From positions 434,001 to 498,000 of the forward strand of contig CP038112.1 in the NCBI GenBank assembly GCA_004519485.1: a stretch of DNA of 64,000 nt. The letters run 5' to 3'. The stretch comes from Nannochloropsis oceanica. Taxonomy: Eukaryota; Sar; Eustigmatophyceae; Eustigmatales; Monodopsidaceae. A program made the translations under genes and the position numbers. The notes under the pieces were generated by a model. It saw only the letters and a list, made by a program, of their open reading frames with translations. It ran no database searches and was not told where the DNA came from. Positions 40,347 to 50,811 of the stretch are shown piece after piece; position 1 is the first letter of the stretch; every line of letters begins with the position of its first letter.

Positions 40347-43114
40347 ATGTGCCGACCGCGATTGCTGCTCTTGGCATACTTGACGGCGGCTGCCTTGCCA
40401 TTAACTTCGAGTTTCTTCCTCCGCCAGCAGCCTCTTCCCACCCTGCCCCAACGTTCTTCCTCCTACACACCGCCCCTAACACGGACCCGCTCCCGTCTCC
40501 AAGCCACCTCCAACACGCGATCGCGGCCTCAAAACACGTTGGAGGAGGAATATGACGTTGTTGTCATTGGCTCAGGCATCGGTGGCTTGTGTTGTGCTTC
40601 TCTTTGCTCGGCCACGTACGGACTTGACGTCGCTGTCGTCGAGTCTCATTACCATTGTGGCGGCGCCGCCCACGCTTTCGAGATCGATGGGTTCCATTTT
40701 GATTCAGGCCCCTCACTGTTCAGTGGCTTATCTGCAGAGGTGAGTCCAAATCCCCTGCTGCACATTTTCCAGGCCATAGACGAGAAGGTCGATTGGTTGA
40801 CCTACAACACCTGGGGCGTCTCCTTAGCGTCCTACGGCTCGTTCGCCGCCACTATTGGCCCGGAGCCATTCCAAGATATACTGAAGAAGCACGGAGGTCC
40901 CGACGCTCAGGAACAATGGGAGCGATTCATGAATTTGATTAATCCTTTATCCGAGGCAGCGATGGCTTTGCCCCCGTCTGTACTTCGCAACGACCCGGGT
41001 GTCCTCCTTACCATGGCCCGGTTCTGGCGCGCCGTCATTAAAACCATCCCAAAAGGCCCACAGCTTCAGCAGCCTTTTTCCACCATCCTTGCTAGAGCCA
41101 ATGTGACCGATCCATTTATTTTGGACTGGTTGAAGCTGTTGTGCTTCTTGCTGCAGGTGAGTACTCCGGCGGATCTTCCTTTTCCCCCTTTCCCTCCCTC
41201 TTTCCTCTGATTTCCTCCCGTATCTCTTGATTAAGTTTGCAAAGCGTGGTTTAATTTTCCTATCAATCTCTTCACCGACCATCTCTTCTTCATTGATTTT
41301 TTTCAACCTATCGCTTCCTCTCTTTTCCCCTCCTTCCCTCCCTCTCCGAATTCATGTTTTCCTCCCCTCCTTTTCTCCCTCCCCCTTCCCTATTAGGGCA
41401 TGAACGAAGAAGGAACGAAGAAGGAACCATGACCGCCGTGATGGCATATATGCTAGCCGACTGGTATAGACCCAACGTGAAACTGGACTACCCCAAAGGA
41501 GGAACCGGCGCGGTCATCGACGCCCTCGTTCGCGGCGTCACAAAGACAGGCGGCAAAGTCATCACCAGCGCCCACGTCGATCAGATTTTAGTGGAAGGAA
41601 ACCGAGCCGTGGGCGTGTGTCTCAAGAGCGGCAAGGTTTTACGAGCCCGCAAGGGGGTGGTTTCTAATGCATCTATCTGGAATACCGCTCGTCTACTCCC
41701 TCCGGACGCGCTGCGTAAGTGCCGGCAGGAAATGGAGAGCATCCCTCAGACAGAGAGCTTTTTGCATCTTCACGTTGGGATTGATGCGAAGGACCTCCCG
41801 GCCGACTTACAGTGCCATTATGCCGTAGTGAACGATTTCAAGCAGCCGATCAATAGCCCGGGGAATGTGATTATCATCTCAATTCCCTCGTTGCTCGATC
41901 CCTCCTTGGCCCCAGCAGGCTCTCACACTATCCATGGTACGTCGAGGCGGAGGGAGGGAGGAAGAGAAGCAGGAAGGAAGCAGCCATCTTTCATATCGTT
42001 GCTGCCATATTACTCACATTTGTATTTACACACCATATCGCCACCATAGTTTTAACAAAAAAAAACATTGTTGCCCCCAAAAGCTTATGGTGGGGATAAG
42101 AGCAAAGCAAGAGGATAAAACTTATACCCCTGCCCCAAAACAATAAAAAAATCACGACCAGCCGCACCTACTTACATTTCTAAACCCACACATGCACATC
42201 CCACACATGCACATATATGAACACCCACTCAAACCCACCGGTATATACACTGTACACAGGCAAGCGGCCCCCCTTCCCCCCCACCCTCCCAACAAACCCA
42301 TTGACCCCTTTCCACATACACTTACTTATACACACACAGCGTATACGGCAGGAAATGAACCCTATGCCTACTGGGAGGGCTTGGATCGAAATGGACCTGA
42401 GTACAAGAGACTGAAAGAAGAACGGAGTCAGATTCTGTGGCGGGCGATTGAGAAGGCCATTCCGGATGTACGGGCAAGGGTGAAGGTGTCCTTGGCAGGG
42501 ACGCCCTTGACGCACGCACGGTTTTTGAGAAGAGACAAGGTGTGTGCTGTTTCCGGGTAGCACATATATGGGCGATATATTATTCCTCCTTTCTGGTCCC
42601 TTTCTTCGGGTTCAGTTGAAGGAAGGAGGATCTTTCTCAGTGTCTTGTGTCCTTCCTTACTCTATTCCTCATATTGTCCCTCCCGTCTGCTCATTCCATT
42701 TCTCCTTCTCACCATCACCATTCATAGGGGACATATGGTCCTGCAATTCGTGCGGGGCAGGATACCTACCCCTCGGCGATGCCCATGTCGGGCTTATTGC
42801 TCTGTGGGGACAGCGTCTTTCCCGGGATCGGCAAGTGCTGGAGACAGTTTAGGGAGCGTTTGATTGACCGGTTGAATGTGGGGTTATCACTTTCTGCCCG
42901 CGCTTTCCTTTCTCTGTTCTACTCACATCACATTGCCACTTCGAATTTCCCCCATTTCCACTTAAAATGATTTCTCACTATGCATTTGTCGGTATACACA
43001 CGCGTTTTTCCACTCACAGGCATGCCCGCAGTGGCGGCTTCGGGTAATATCGCCGCGAACAACCTGGTCTCCGTCCGAAAGCACTTAGAAATGCTAGATA
43101 AGATCAAGATGTGA
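40347..43114 (+). CDS. Carotenoid isomerase-like / phytoene-desaturase-family flavoprotein, five exons
   Basis: Exons 40347-41156, 41397-41936, 42340-42539, 42728-42830 and 43020-43114. The leader (LLLLAYLTAAALPLTSSFF) suits plastid import. The Rossmann motif is YDVVVIGSGIGGLCCASLC (about 69-87), followed by FDSGPSLFSGLS. LDYPKGGTGAVIDALVRG lies in exon 2 and SGLLLCGDSVFPGIG at the C-terminal FAD site. The CrtISO/CrtI-type family isomerises or desaturates carotenoids or related polyenes; the exact substrate is unknown. Intron 4 is GC-AG (ATCG|GCAAGT...CACAG|GC). At the start of exon 2 an 11-bp unit is repeated (41402-41423). One copy would read GMNEEGTMT in frame from exon 1, as the family expects; two copies shift the frame. 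A donor 4 bases downstream (41161) would restore frame, giving LQVRHERRRNEEGTM. Confidence 0.85.
41402..41423 (+). repeat. 11-bp tandem duplication at the start of exon 2
   Basis: GAACGAAGAAG occurs twice head to tail, followed by GAACC. The copies are identical, so the duplication is recent, allelic or a sequencing artefact. Eleven bases shift the carotenoid-isomerase-like frame unless a different donor is used. Confidence 0.9.
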
Positions 43115-43352
43115 TGACGAAAAGACAAAAGAAAAAAAGAACGAGAAATGTACCCAAGCAATCCAACCGCATCATTCTGTAGAAGAAGGCTGCTGGCTAG
43201 CTCTCATCTCTGCTGGAAAAACATGTATTATATTGTATATGTAAATATCGTTGTCTTTTCTTCCTCTGTCATCGTAATCTTGTAAATTCTCTTCGTACAC
43301 GGATTTCAACTCTTGTTCATCCCATCCAACCTCCTACCCCATAGCATTGCAC

Positions 43353-44233
43353 TCAATCGTCGGGATTCAACGTGTTGCTAAAAAACTTCTCGGCCACGGT
43401 CTTCTTGTTCTTGTACTTACGCGGGGTCTCTGTGTCTGCGGCCAGCAACCGAAGCAAATGCGTTTTCTGTTTCCATTGCATTAACGTTTCTTCTAATTCC
43501 ATATAACCCTTTTTGACCAGCATGTCCACAATCACCGGGTCGCCCACGTGGGAGTTCTTGCGGAAGAGATTTTGGACTTTGGCGCGCGCCTGCGAAGGGT
43601 GTGAGTATTTGGATATGGGGTAGCAGAGAAAGTGATTAATAAGAGAATCGATCTGAACAACCGATTGAAAGCCGTATGAGAGGTATTTGATGCGCGAAAG
43701 AGGATAGAATGCGGTTGGTGGTGCGCCTCCGATAGGAAGTGCACCTGTCGGTCGTGTTGCTCGAGTGGAAGAAATGCACAGCGCTGCGCGGCCACGCCAA
43801 GCCCGCGGGCAGGTATTCTCGACTCTACAGCGACCTTCAAACATACACAGCTCTATAAGAAACATCTCCCCTCCCAATGCACACGACACACCATCGTCGT
43901 TATTCATTCTATCCCGCCCCGCCTCACGCAGGCCTTCAGACGTACCTCAGCAGGGGCCAGGTCCGCATCGTAGATGGTGAGCACACGGGGCAACTCCTTA
44001 GAGATGGTGCGGTACAGCTGTACCACCGGATTTCTGTATAAATATGCACGTCCGTAGAAGCATGTGAGTCGGGGCTACGCTTACCAGACCAAAGAGGGCC
44101 GTAACGATGACGATGCCGTTGCTCCAAGCTCTCTACCCCACCATAGATGATTCCTCCCACCCACACACTCGATATCCACCTACTTGGGCGTCTTATCCTT
44201 GCCCATGTAGCTTGCCACTGCCTTGAAAGCCAT
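43353..44233 (-). CDS. NDUFA6: NADH dehydrogenase 1 alpha subcomplex subunit 6 (complex I B14, LYR protein), three exons
   Basis: Minus-strand exons 44233-44184, 44033-43946 and 43589-43353 join in frame (GTAGGT and GTACGT donors; ATACAG and CGCAG acceptors) to 124 residues. The sequence starts MAFKAVASYMGKDKTPK. Then comes the LYR-type helix PVVQLYRTISKELPRVLTIY, followed by RKNSHVGDPVIVDMLVKKGY and MELEETLMQWKQKTHLL, which are diagnostic for NDUFA6/LYRM6. The subunit sits on the matrix arm of mitochondrial complex I, binds the acyl carrier protein and is needed for ubiquinone reduction. Length equals the family's 120-150. None of the open frames alone shows the gene; it appears only after splicing. 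It is divergent to the TM9 gene. Confidence 0.93.
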
Positions 44234-44901
44234 GGCTGCGGCCTGTAGTAGTGTGGCGGCATGGCGAGGTTGGAGTGAGTGATCTATTCGCATCTCTTGC
44301 TGCTCAAGACTTGTCTTGTTGATACTTCGCTGGCAGACCCCCGCGTTAAACCTCAGGGTTCCCCATGTCAAACACTGCAGATGATACATGGCCGCCAAGC
44401 TCACATGCTTTATCAAAGATGCCTGGTTGACTGGTTGGGGAGTAGCAACGGCGCCAAAAGCATCACATGCCTTATCATCCCCTTTTCCCAAAAAGAGTCT
44501 TCGCACACCCGACACACCAACGTCGCTCGAGAGAGAAGAAGGACCGTGTTCCGCTTCCTCACCCCACATCAAGCTGCCACCCACAACTCACCGTAGCGGG
44601 GGATATTCCATGTCGGGGCACATGTGCGCTTTATGGTGGAGCGGACCTCTGCGGTGTCGCCATGTTTTTCTAAGCCACTACTCTCGCTTCCAACACATCA
44701 CTGAACCAAGCCTACCACCCCACTTCTTGCTCTCTCTCTTACACAACGCACCAGTCCCATCACACGCCTCGACTAGAAGAATGCCTCGACGACGCTGTAC
44801 ACAAGGGGCTGTCCCCGGCCCTGGCTTTTCGCCCATCATCCCTTTCGTAAGCCCTCATTACACACCCACCCCCCACTCCACTCCTCCCCCACATACAGGC
44901 C
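44234..44901. other. Divergent promoter region, NDUFA6 and TM9
   Basis: About 670 bases between the start codons of two divergent genes. It is CA-rich near the TM9 start (CATTACACACCCACCCCCCAC). Open frames crossing it are not supported. No RNA gene was recognised. Confidence 0.5.
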
Positions 44902-47112
44902 ATGACGACCGTGCACAGAAGAGCGGCGCTGCTGCTGGCCGTGTTAGTCCTGCCTTCTCCGACAGCGTCTATCTTCTACCTGCCAGGTGTGGCGCCCAAC
45001 TCGTACGAAAAGGGCGAAAATGTACGTTGAAGGGTGTGGGGTTGCCGAGCCCAGTGACTGTGACTTTGGCATGATTCTGTCTGTTGCGCTGGAGGAAGAA
45101 ATGAGGACGTCAGCTAGCTGCTCAAGAAGAGCTCATGATACCAAGCCGTCGCGAAGGGGCATATACCTCTCAGAGAAGATAGTGCTCCTTTCCGCAGCGA
45201 GGCCCCATTGCCAGACGAAGTCCAAACTCACTCCTCTCCCCTCCTCCCCTCTGTACTCCCAACCCCCCAGGTGCTCCTCAAGGTTAACAAGTTGACATCC
45301 ACCAAAACCCAGATTCCCTACGACTACTACTCTTTGCCCTATTGCCACCCCAACAAAATTCAGGGTGAGTCGGAGAATTTGGGGGAGGTGCTGGCAGGAG
45401 ACCGGATTGAGAAAAACACGGACGTGGAGTTGAATTTCAAAGTGAACGCGTATTGTCAGACGTCGTGCCGGGTGCTGCTGGACGAGAAGAAGAAGAAACA
45501 GTTCATCAAGGCGATTGATCAGGACTACCGCGTCCACTGGATCGTCGACAATTTGCCCGTGGCGACCAAAGTCAGGAGTGATTTGCGGCCGGATGACGTG
45601 TACTACTCTCGTGGCTTCCCTGTAGGCGGGCTCTTGGATGACAAGCACTTCCTATTCAACCACATGCGTTTAATTATACGTTATCACGAGGAAAAGAATG
45701 ACACCCCGACGGAGGGCGGGGGAGGTATTCGCCGCTCACATAGCTCGCGGATTGTGGGTTTCTTGGTGGAACCATACAGCATTAAGCATGTCTACACGGG
45801 GACCTGGCCGACGACGGCGGCGGATGCGAAGAAGATGGAGTACAGCACGTGCTCATTGGCATCGCCTGCGAGCTTTGGTCCGCGTGACTTCCTGACGCTG
45901 GAGGATAATGACGAGATAATTTTTACGTACGATGTGGAATGGGAGGAGGACCCGAAGACCCCTTGGGCGCACCGGTGGGATGTGTATTTGAAGGGGAACC
46001 CGGACGATAAGATCCATTGGTTCTCCATCACTAATAGCACGATGATTGTCTTCTTTCTGGCCGGAATGGTGGCGATGATTCTGGTGCGGGCCTTGCACAG
46101 GGACATAAGTCGCTATAACGACTCAGCGGCTGCCGAGGACGCGAAGGAGGAGTACGGGTGGAAGTTGGTGCATGCGGATGTCTTCCGCCCTCCTACCGTC
46201 ATGCCTATGGTGTTTGCGGCGCTGGTAGGATCAGGAGTGCATTTGTTGGTGATGACATTCACAACCTTGATATTTGCCTTGCTAGGGTTCTTGTCCCCTG
46301 CGAATCGCGGGTCGCTTGTGACGGCGTTTGTGTTGTTGTTCGTATTTTTGAGTTCATTCGCCGGGTATACCTCATCAAGGATTTACAAGATGTTTAGAGG
46401 CACGGACTTCAAGCGCAACACGCTGATGACGGCATTCCTGTTCCCAGGTATTGTGTTCTCGATTTTCTTGGCCCTGAACGCCGCAGTGGCTGCCCGAGGA
46501 TCGACCTTGGCCTTGCCAGTCGGGTACTTCTTCCTGCTGGTCTTCTTGTGGTTTGGGGTGTCGGTGCCGTTGGTGTTTGTGGGGTCTTATTTTGGCTACA
46601 AGAAGCCGGCGATTGAGCATCCCGTTCGCACGAATATCATTGCCCGAGGCGTGCCTCCTCAGCCTTGGTACATGCATCCGTTGCTGGTGATTGTGTTGAG
46701 TGGTATCTTGCCCTTTGGCGCGGTGAGTGTGGAGTTGTTTTTTATCATGTCGGCCTTGTGGCTGCATCAGTTTTACTACATCTTTGGGTTCCTGTTTTTG
46801 GCAGTGTTGATCCTGGTGGCCACGTGCGCGGAGATGACGATCGTCATGACGTACTTCCAGCTGTGCAATGAGGATTATCGGTGGTGGTGGAGGAGCTTCT
46901 TGTCGTCCGGGTCCTGTGCGCTGTATATCTTTTTGTACTCTGTGTGGTACCTGAATAGGGAGTTGAATATCGACGGGGGGGTTGGGATGATGCTTTACTT
47001 CGGGCATATGACCGTCTTTACGTTTACCTTTTTTTTGTTGACCGGCGCGATCGGGTTCTATTCGGCGTTCTGGTTCAACCACCGGATTTATTCGTCGATC
47101 AAGGTGGATTAG
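44902..47112 (+). CDS. TM9SF: Transmembrane 9 superfamily (nonaspanin, EMP70) protein, two exons
   Basis: Exons 44902-45021 and 45271-47112 join in frame (GTACGT donor, CCCCCCAG acceptor) to 653 residues. A signal peptide (ALLLAVLVLPSPTAS) precedes FYLPGVAPNSYEKGE and VLLKVNKLTSTKTQIPYDYY, the hallmark lumenal start of EMP70 proteins. LPYCHPNKIQGESENLGEVL follows. The lumenal domain ends near WFSITNSTMIVFFLAGM, where the first of nine membrane helices begins. The C-terminus, SSIKVD, fits the KxD/E retention signal of this family, which binds COPI and holds the protein in the Golgi. TM9 proteins sort membrane proteins with Gly-rich transmembrane segments. Length is typical (590-690). All conserved helices are present. 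Confidence 0.96.
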
Positions 47113-47916
47113 GGGGAAGGATGGAGGGAGGGTGAAGGTGTGTTAACATTTCTCCCCATGTTCGCCGGTTGATGCCATTGACTTAAACTGCCGCGGTTGG
47201 ACCAGCCATTGGATGCTTTCGTCGATTCAGCTTATTCAGAGGGAGGGAGCGACGGAAGGGGTATTGAAGAAGCAAAATTGAGAGGATGGAAGAAAAATGC
47301 AGGGTGAATGGTGCATTCTTTGTTAGAGTAGTAGGAAGAAAGGGCAGTGAAATGGCAATTACAAAGCAAGGTCAAGAGATAGAAAAGGAAAAAGAGAAAA
47401 ATACAAACGTAGACCATCGAGTCTTTGTAGAGCAGAATAAACCGCAATTCGAGGGGCAATAGAGTTATGGGGCAAAAAATGAAAAAGAATGAAAAACTAT
47501 ACACCCTTCTACATCAAAAAAGAATAAGGAAAACAACAGAAGCAAGGAAGCTTTTGGACTTGGGACAGAAATCAGACACGAGGGCGTGTGAATTGGAGCA
47601 GCTTCAACTGTAGAACCAAAGACACTTCCGAATAATAAACACCCCTTAAGCTCGATGATCTTGAACGCAATTCTAAGGGTTTCTCTCCTTTTTGCAGTTG
47701 TGTGAGATTCTTCTTGCCATGTGGATCGCGCACACATGCATTCAAAGACTCACATACAGAACGGATAGTCTCGAACAGGGTTTACTTTGCGTGGGTGTAC
47801 CATTTCGCCTCACTCTACCTGTGTACTCCATGACCGTATTTCTTACATTTCTCGTTTTTCTTGCCTCCCTCTTCCCTTTCATGTTATTCGCTTCCCATTT
47901 CACTTCCCTTCCGATC
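47113..47916. other. Intergenic region between convergent TM9 and DONSON genes
   Basis: About 800 bases that should hold two 3' UTRs. It is AT-richer than the exons, with A-rich runs near 47270-47530. Open frames here are short and unsupported. Confidence 0.55.
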
Positions 47917-50307
47917 CTAACATGTGGTAATAACAGCAAACATTTCCTTCTCCGCGCTCCACCTCACCTCCTTCAAACTCCGCATTCGCGTCCGACCCAA
48001 TTCTCCTCCCCTTCCTCCTCCCCCTACCTCTCCCTCCCTCCCTCCCTCCTGCAAGTTAAACGCCTCGGTTCCATTCAACGGCTCCATTACCAAGCTCCAA
48101 TCCCCTCCCGACCCCGATGTCTTCTGCTTCTTCCACCTATTCTTCCCCACCCCTACTTCCTTCCCTTTTCGATCCTGCTGCAAAAAATGCACCACCCCCG
48201 CCAACCGCCTAAGCTGCCCAGGCAACACCGGACCACACAACTTAAGCTGATACACAGTCTCCATCCCCCCCATCCCTTTCTCCTCCCCCTCATCCTCCTC
48301 CCCCTCATCCGCAAAATACCTCCCACGCTTTCCCCTCGCATCGCCACCACTTCCCTGGAGCAGCGTCCGTTGCACCTGTCCATTGAACGCCACCTGTAGC
48401 CTTTGCATGCTCCCATGCATAAAAGGCCGATCTGCCAACAAACGAGGGACATCCGCAACAGAACTGGGACCCAAGCCATTCTCCAAATTCAGCAAGAAAT
48501 TAAACAAGCCATGTACAGCCTCATGCCCCTTGAGCACCAACTGTGATCGTTGCCGAGGTAAGTCATTCAGGTGCTTGGGTCGACGTCGGCTCTGCATCTC
48601 CACCATCCCCATCCCTCCAGCCATCTGGCCCGTCACGGATGACAACAGTTCTTGCAACTCTTCCTCCGCTCCTACCTTGCCTCTCGGTATCCTGTCACTA
48701 TTACCACCACCGGCCATAACAGTGATATGTGGGAGGGTTGCCTCTTCGTTGTCACGAGCCTCGGCGTCCGGCGCTAGGGGGACAGAAAAAGGGATATCCG
48801 CCTCACGAAGCCGTGCCCGCAGCCAGCGTCTGGAATGCGAAATAACCACCTTCAGCTGCGACACTTCCTTCGTCCCTCCTTTTCCCCTCTCCTCTTTAAC
48901 ACCATCATACTCCATGCCATCCCCAACTTCGTCCCTCCCGCCCCCCCCATCCTCCTCCCTCGTCCAAACTACCGTGAAGTCCGGGGCTTGCGAATAAAAT
49001 GTGAGCGAAGGATCATGCCTGTAAAGAGTGTACAAGTGTCTAAAGGCCTCCTCCCACTGCCTTAATCTCTTATACAGCATCAACGCCGGATCTGGCTGTC
49101 GCGTCTGCTTGTTGTTCCCTCCCCCCCCTCCCCCATTCGCTCCCTCATCCACCCCTACCACCGGGGCAGGATCACGAGCAAAAGCGTTTTCCATCGTTTT
49201 CCGCACCATTTGTAATGGCAAATGCATGGATGCCGCTAGAGGTTCGGCAGGATGGGCATAGGATAAAGAAGCAGCAACCCATATCTCGAGCGCCTCATCG
49301 AAAGAAGCAGGAGGCCTGGCACAGGGAACAGCTGAACCATCGTCTTCTTGCGGCTGAGGAGAGGGGGGAGAGGGGGGATCAATGCTCTCTCGAAGGTGGC
49401 GGAGCATGCCCTTGGCTTCCGCAGAACCAGGAATGGGCCGACACCAATTGAATGGCTGGGCGGATTCGAAGCATAGGCTGGACTTGAGCGAAAAGTCGTG
49501 GGGAAGGCGACGGCGGGTGCCGTACCCTTCGTTAAAAGGAGAAGCAGGGACCATCTCATTAACCCCATCACCATGTGTGTGACGCTCTGGGCTTGAGTCT
49601 TGAAGCTCCAACCGCATGCCGGCCAGGCTGCCGAGGCGGGCTATGAAGTTGCTATCGTCCATGCTCGGGCCCCCGGCAGGAGCAGAGTTGCCCAACAGTC
49701 CAAACCCACCAAAAAGGGCACTGCCCAGCCCCATAATACCACCACCACTGCCACCACCCGTCATTTTCACGGATGAAGCCGTTGCGGCAGAATTTGCTTC
49801 CCTTGTGGGCTTAAGCCCGGGGTAAAACGCTGGACGGGGCAAGGTTGCTGCTGCTGATGCTGTTGGCGAGACATCTTCGTTTTCGTGCGATGACGGCCCT
49901 ACATCAAACTCGCCATTCCCGTCTTGGATAGGCCGGCAGACTCGCTGCCTGTTGGTGTTGTGCTTGCCACCGAACGACACGACGGACAAAGCCGCCGTGG
50001 CAGCCGCTGCTTTGAAGGAGTGGCCGAGGGACCCCTTGTGGGAGGCAGATGATGAGGCAGGGGGCGTGCTGCTCGACCGCACTAAGGCCCGTCGCTTGGA
50101 GAGAAAGCCTGGCTTCAAGGACAGTGCGGTTCCTCCGGCGATACTGGTGCTCAAGAGCGTGTTTGTGGCAGAGGTCTCCAGCTTATGCGTGGTGCTTGTG
50201 TTCTCCTTGTCCCCAAGAACCGCGCGCCGCGTGCTGCTTTGTTTAACGACGGTGGAGGAAATGGTAGTTCCAGAATCGGGCAGCGGGGCGGCCACAGAGA
50301 GATCCAT
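47917..50307 (-). CDS. DONSON: DONSON (Downstream neighbour of Son / Humpty dumpty) replication-fork protein
   Basis: A single exon of 796 residues with ATG at 50307. The N-terminal third is Ser/Ala/Gly-rich. The conserved part begins at LPHDFSLKSSLCFESAQPFN followed by WCRP. LWVAASL-type helices follow, then ALMLYKRLRQWEEAFRHLYT and LYRHDPSLTFYSQAPDFTVV. Later blocks are VVISHSRRWLRARLREADIP, LVLKGHEAVHGLFNFLLNLE and YQLKLCGPVLPGQLRRL. DONSON stabilises forks and helps load the GINS complex onto MCM during origin firing; fly humpty dumpty is needed for amplification and proliferation. Gly/Glu inserts (GGGGGGNN, DEGEEDEGEE) expand loops. Divergence from animal members is high, but motif order is kept. 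Confidence 0.88.
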   Translation of the reverse strand: MDLSVAAPLPDSGTTISSTVVKQSSTRRAVLGDKENTSTTHKLETSATNTLLSTSIAGGTALSLKPGFLSKRRALVRSSSTPPASSSASHKGSLGHSFKAAAATAALSVVSFGGKHNTNRQRVCRPIQDGNGEFDVGPSSHENEDVSPTASAAATLPRPAFYPGLKPTREANSAATASSVKMTGGGSGGGIMGLGSALFGGFGLLGNSAPAGGPSMDDSNFIARLGSLAGMRLELQDSSPERHTHGDGVNEMVPASPFNEGYGTRRRLPHDFSLKSSLCFESAQPFNWCRPIPGSAEAKGMLRHLRESIDPPSPPSPQPQEDDGSAVPCARPPASFDEALEIWVAASLSYAHPAEPLAASMHLPLQMVRKTMENAFARDPAPVVGVDEGANGGGGGGNNKQTRQPDPALMLYKRLRQWEEAFRHLYTLYRHDPSLTFYSQAPDFTVVWTREEDGGGGRDEVGDGMEYDGVKEERGKGGTKEVSQLKVVISHSRRWLRARLREADIPFSVPLAPDAEARDNEEATLPHITVMAGGGNSDRIPRGKVGAEEELQELLSSVTGQMAGGMGMVEMQSRRRPKHLNDLPRQRSQLVLKGHEAVHGLFNFLLNLENGLGPSSVADVPRLLADRPFMHGSMQRLQVAFNGQVQRTLLQGSGGDARGKRGRYFADEGEEDEGEEKGMGGMETVYQLKLCGPVLPGQLRRLAGVVHFLQQDRKGKEVGVGKNRWKKQKTSGSGGDWSLVMEPLNGTEAFNLQEGGREGEVGGGGRGGELGRTRMRSLKEVRWSAEKEMFAVITTC

Positions 50308-50811
50308 GTCTGTAGCCGCAAGTCGACGGCACTGAGTGGGGCTGTGTATATGTACAAAGCGTGGTGAGTAATATGCGAGAAGGGAGTGTCGGAATGGGGA
50401 GGTAAAAAAGACGCGGGAGAGGGAAGCAAAATTCTAGGGGAAATTGTCGTGATCAGGAGAGCTGTCACAGTATGTGGAGGCATTCGAAGCGAAGTTCCAT
50501 TGCGACACAAAAGAGAAAGAAGCAAAGCAGGAACAATATGACATATATAATAACACCCTTCCATTCCTTTTACCCGCCTTCTGCCGTGTTCATCACACGA
50601 GCTCTCTTGCATTTCAAAAAGGCGGGACATGTTGGAAACAAACATGGCTCCAGAAGTAGCTTTATTTCTTTTGATTCTGGAGTACCTACTTCACTTACAC
50701 ACATGTATCAAACGCACAGAGCTCTCTTAAACTTTAATTACATGTTTATATTCATCAATTTGACCGCGCCGATATCAACAAAGCTTTCCCCCCTTGCACC
50801 AAACCAATTAC
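50308..50811. other. Intergenic region, INPP4-like 3' side to DONSON 5' side
   Basis: About 500 bases. It should carry the DONSON promoter and the INPP4-like 3' UTR. No gene, RNA or repeat was recognised. Confidence 0.55.
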
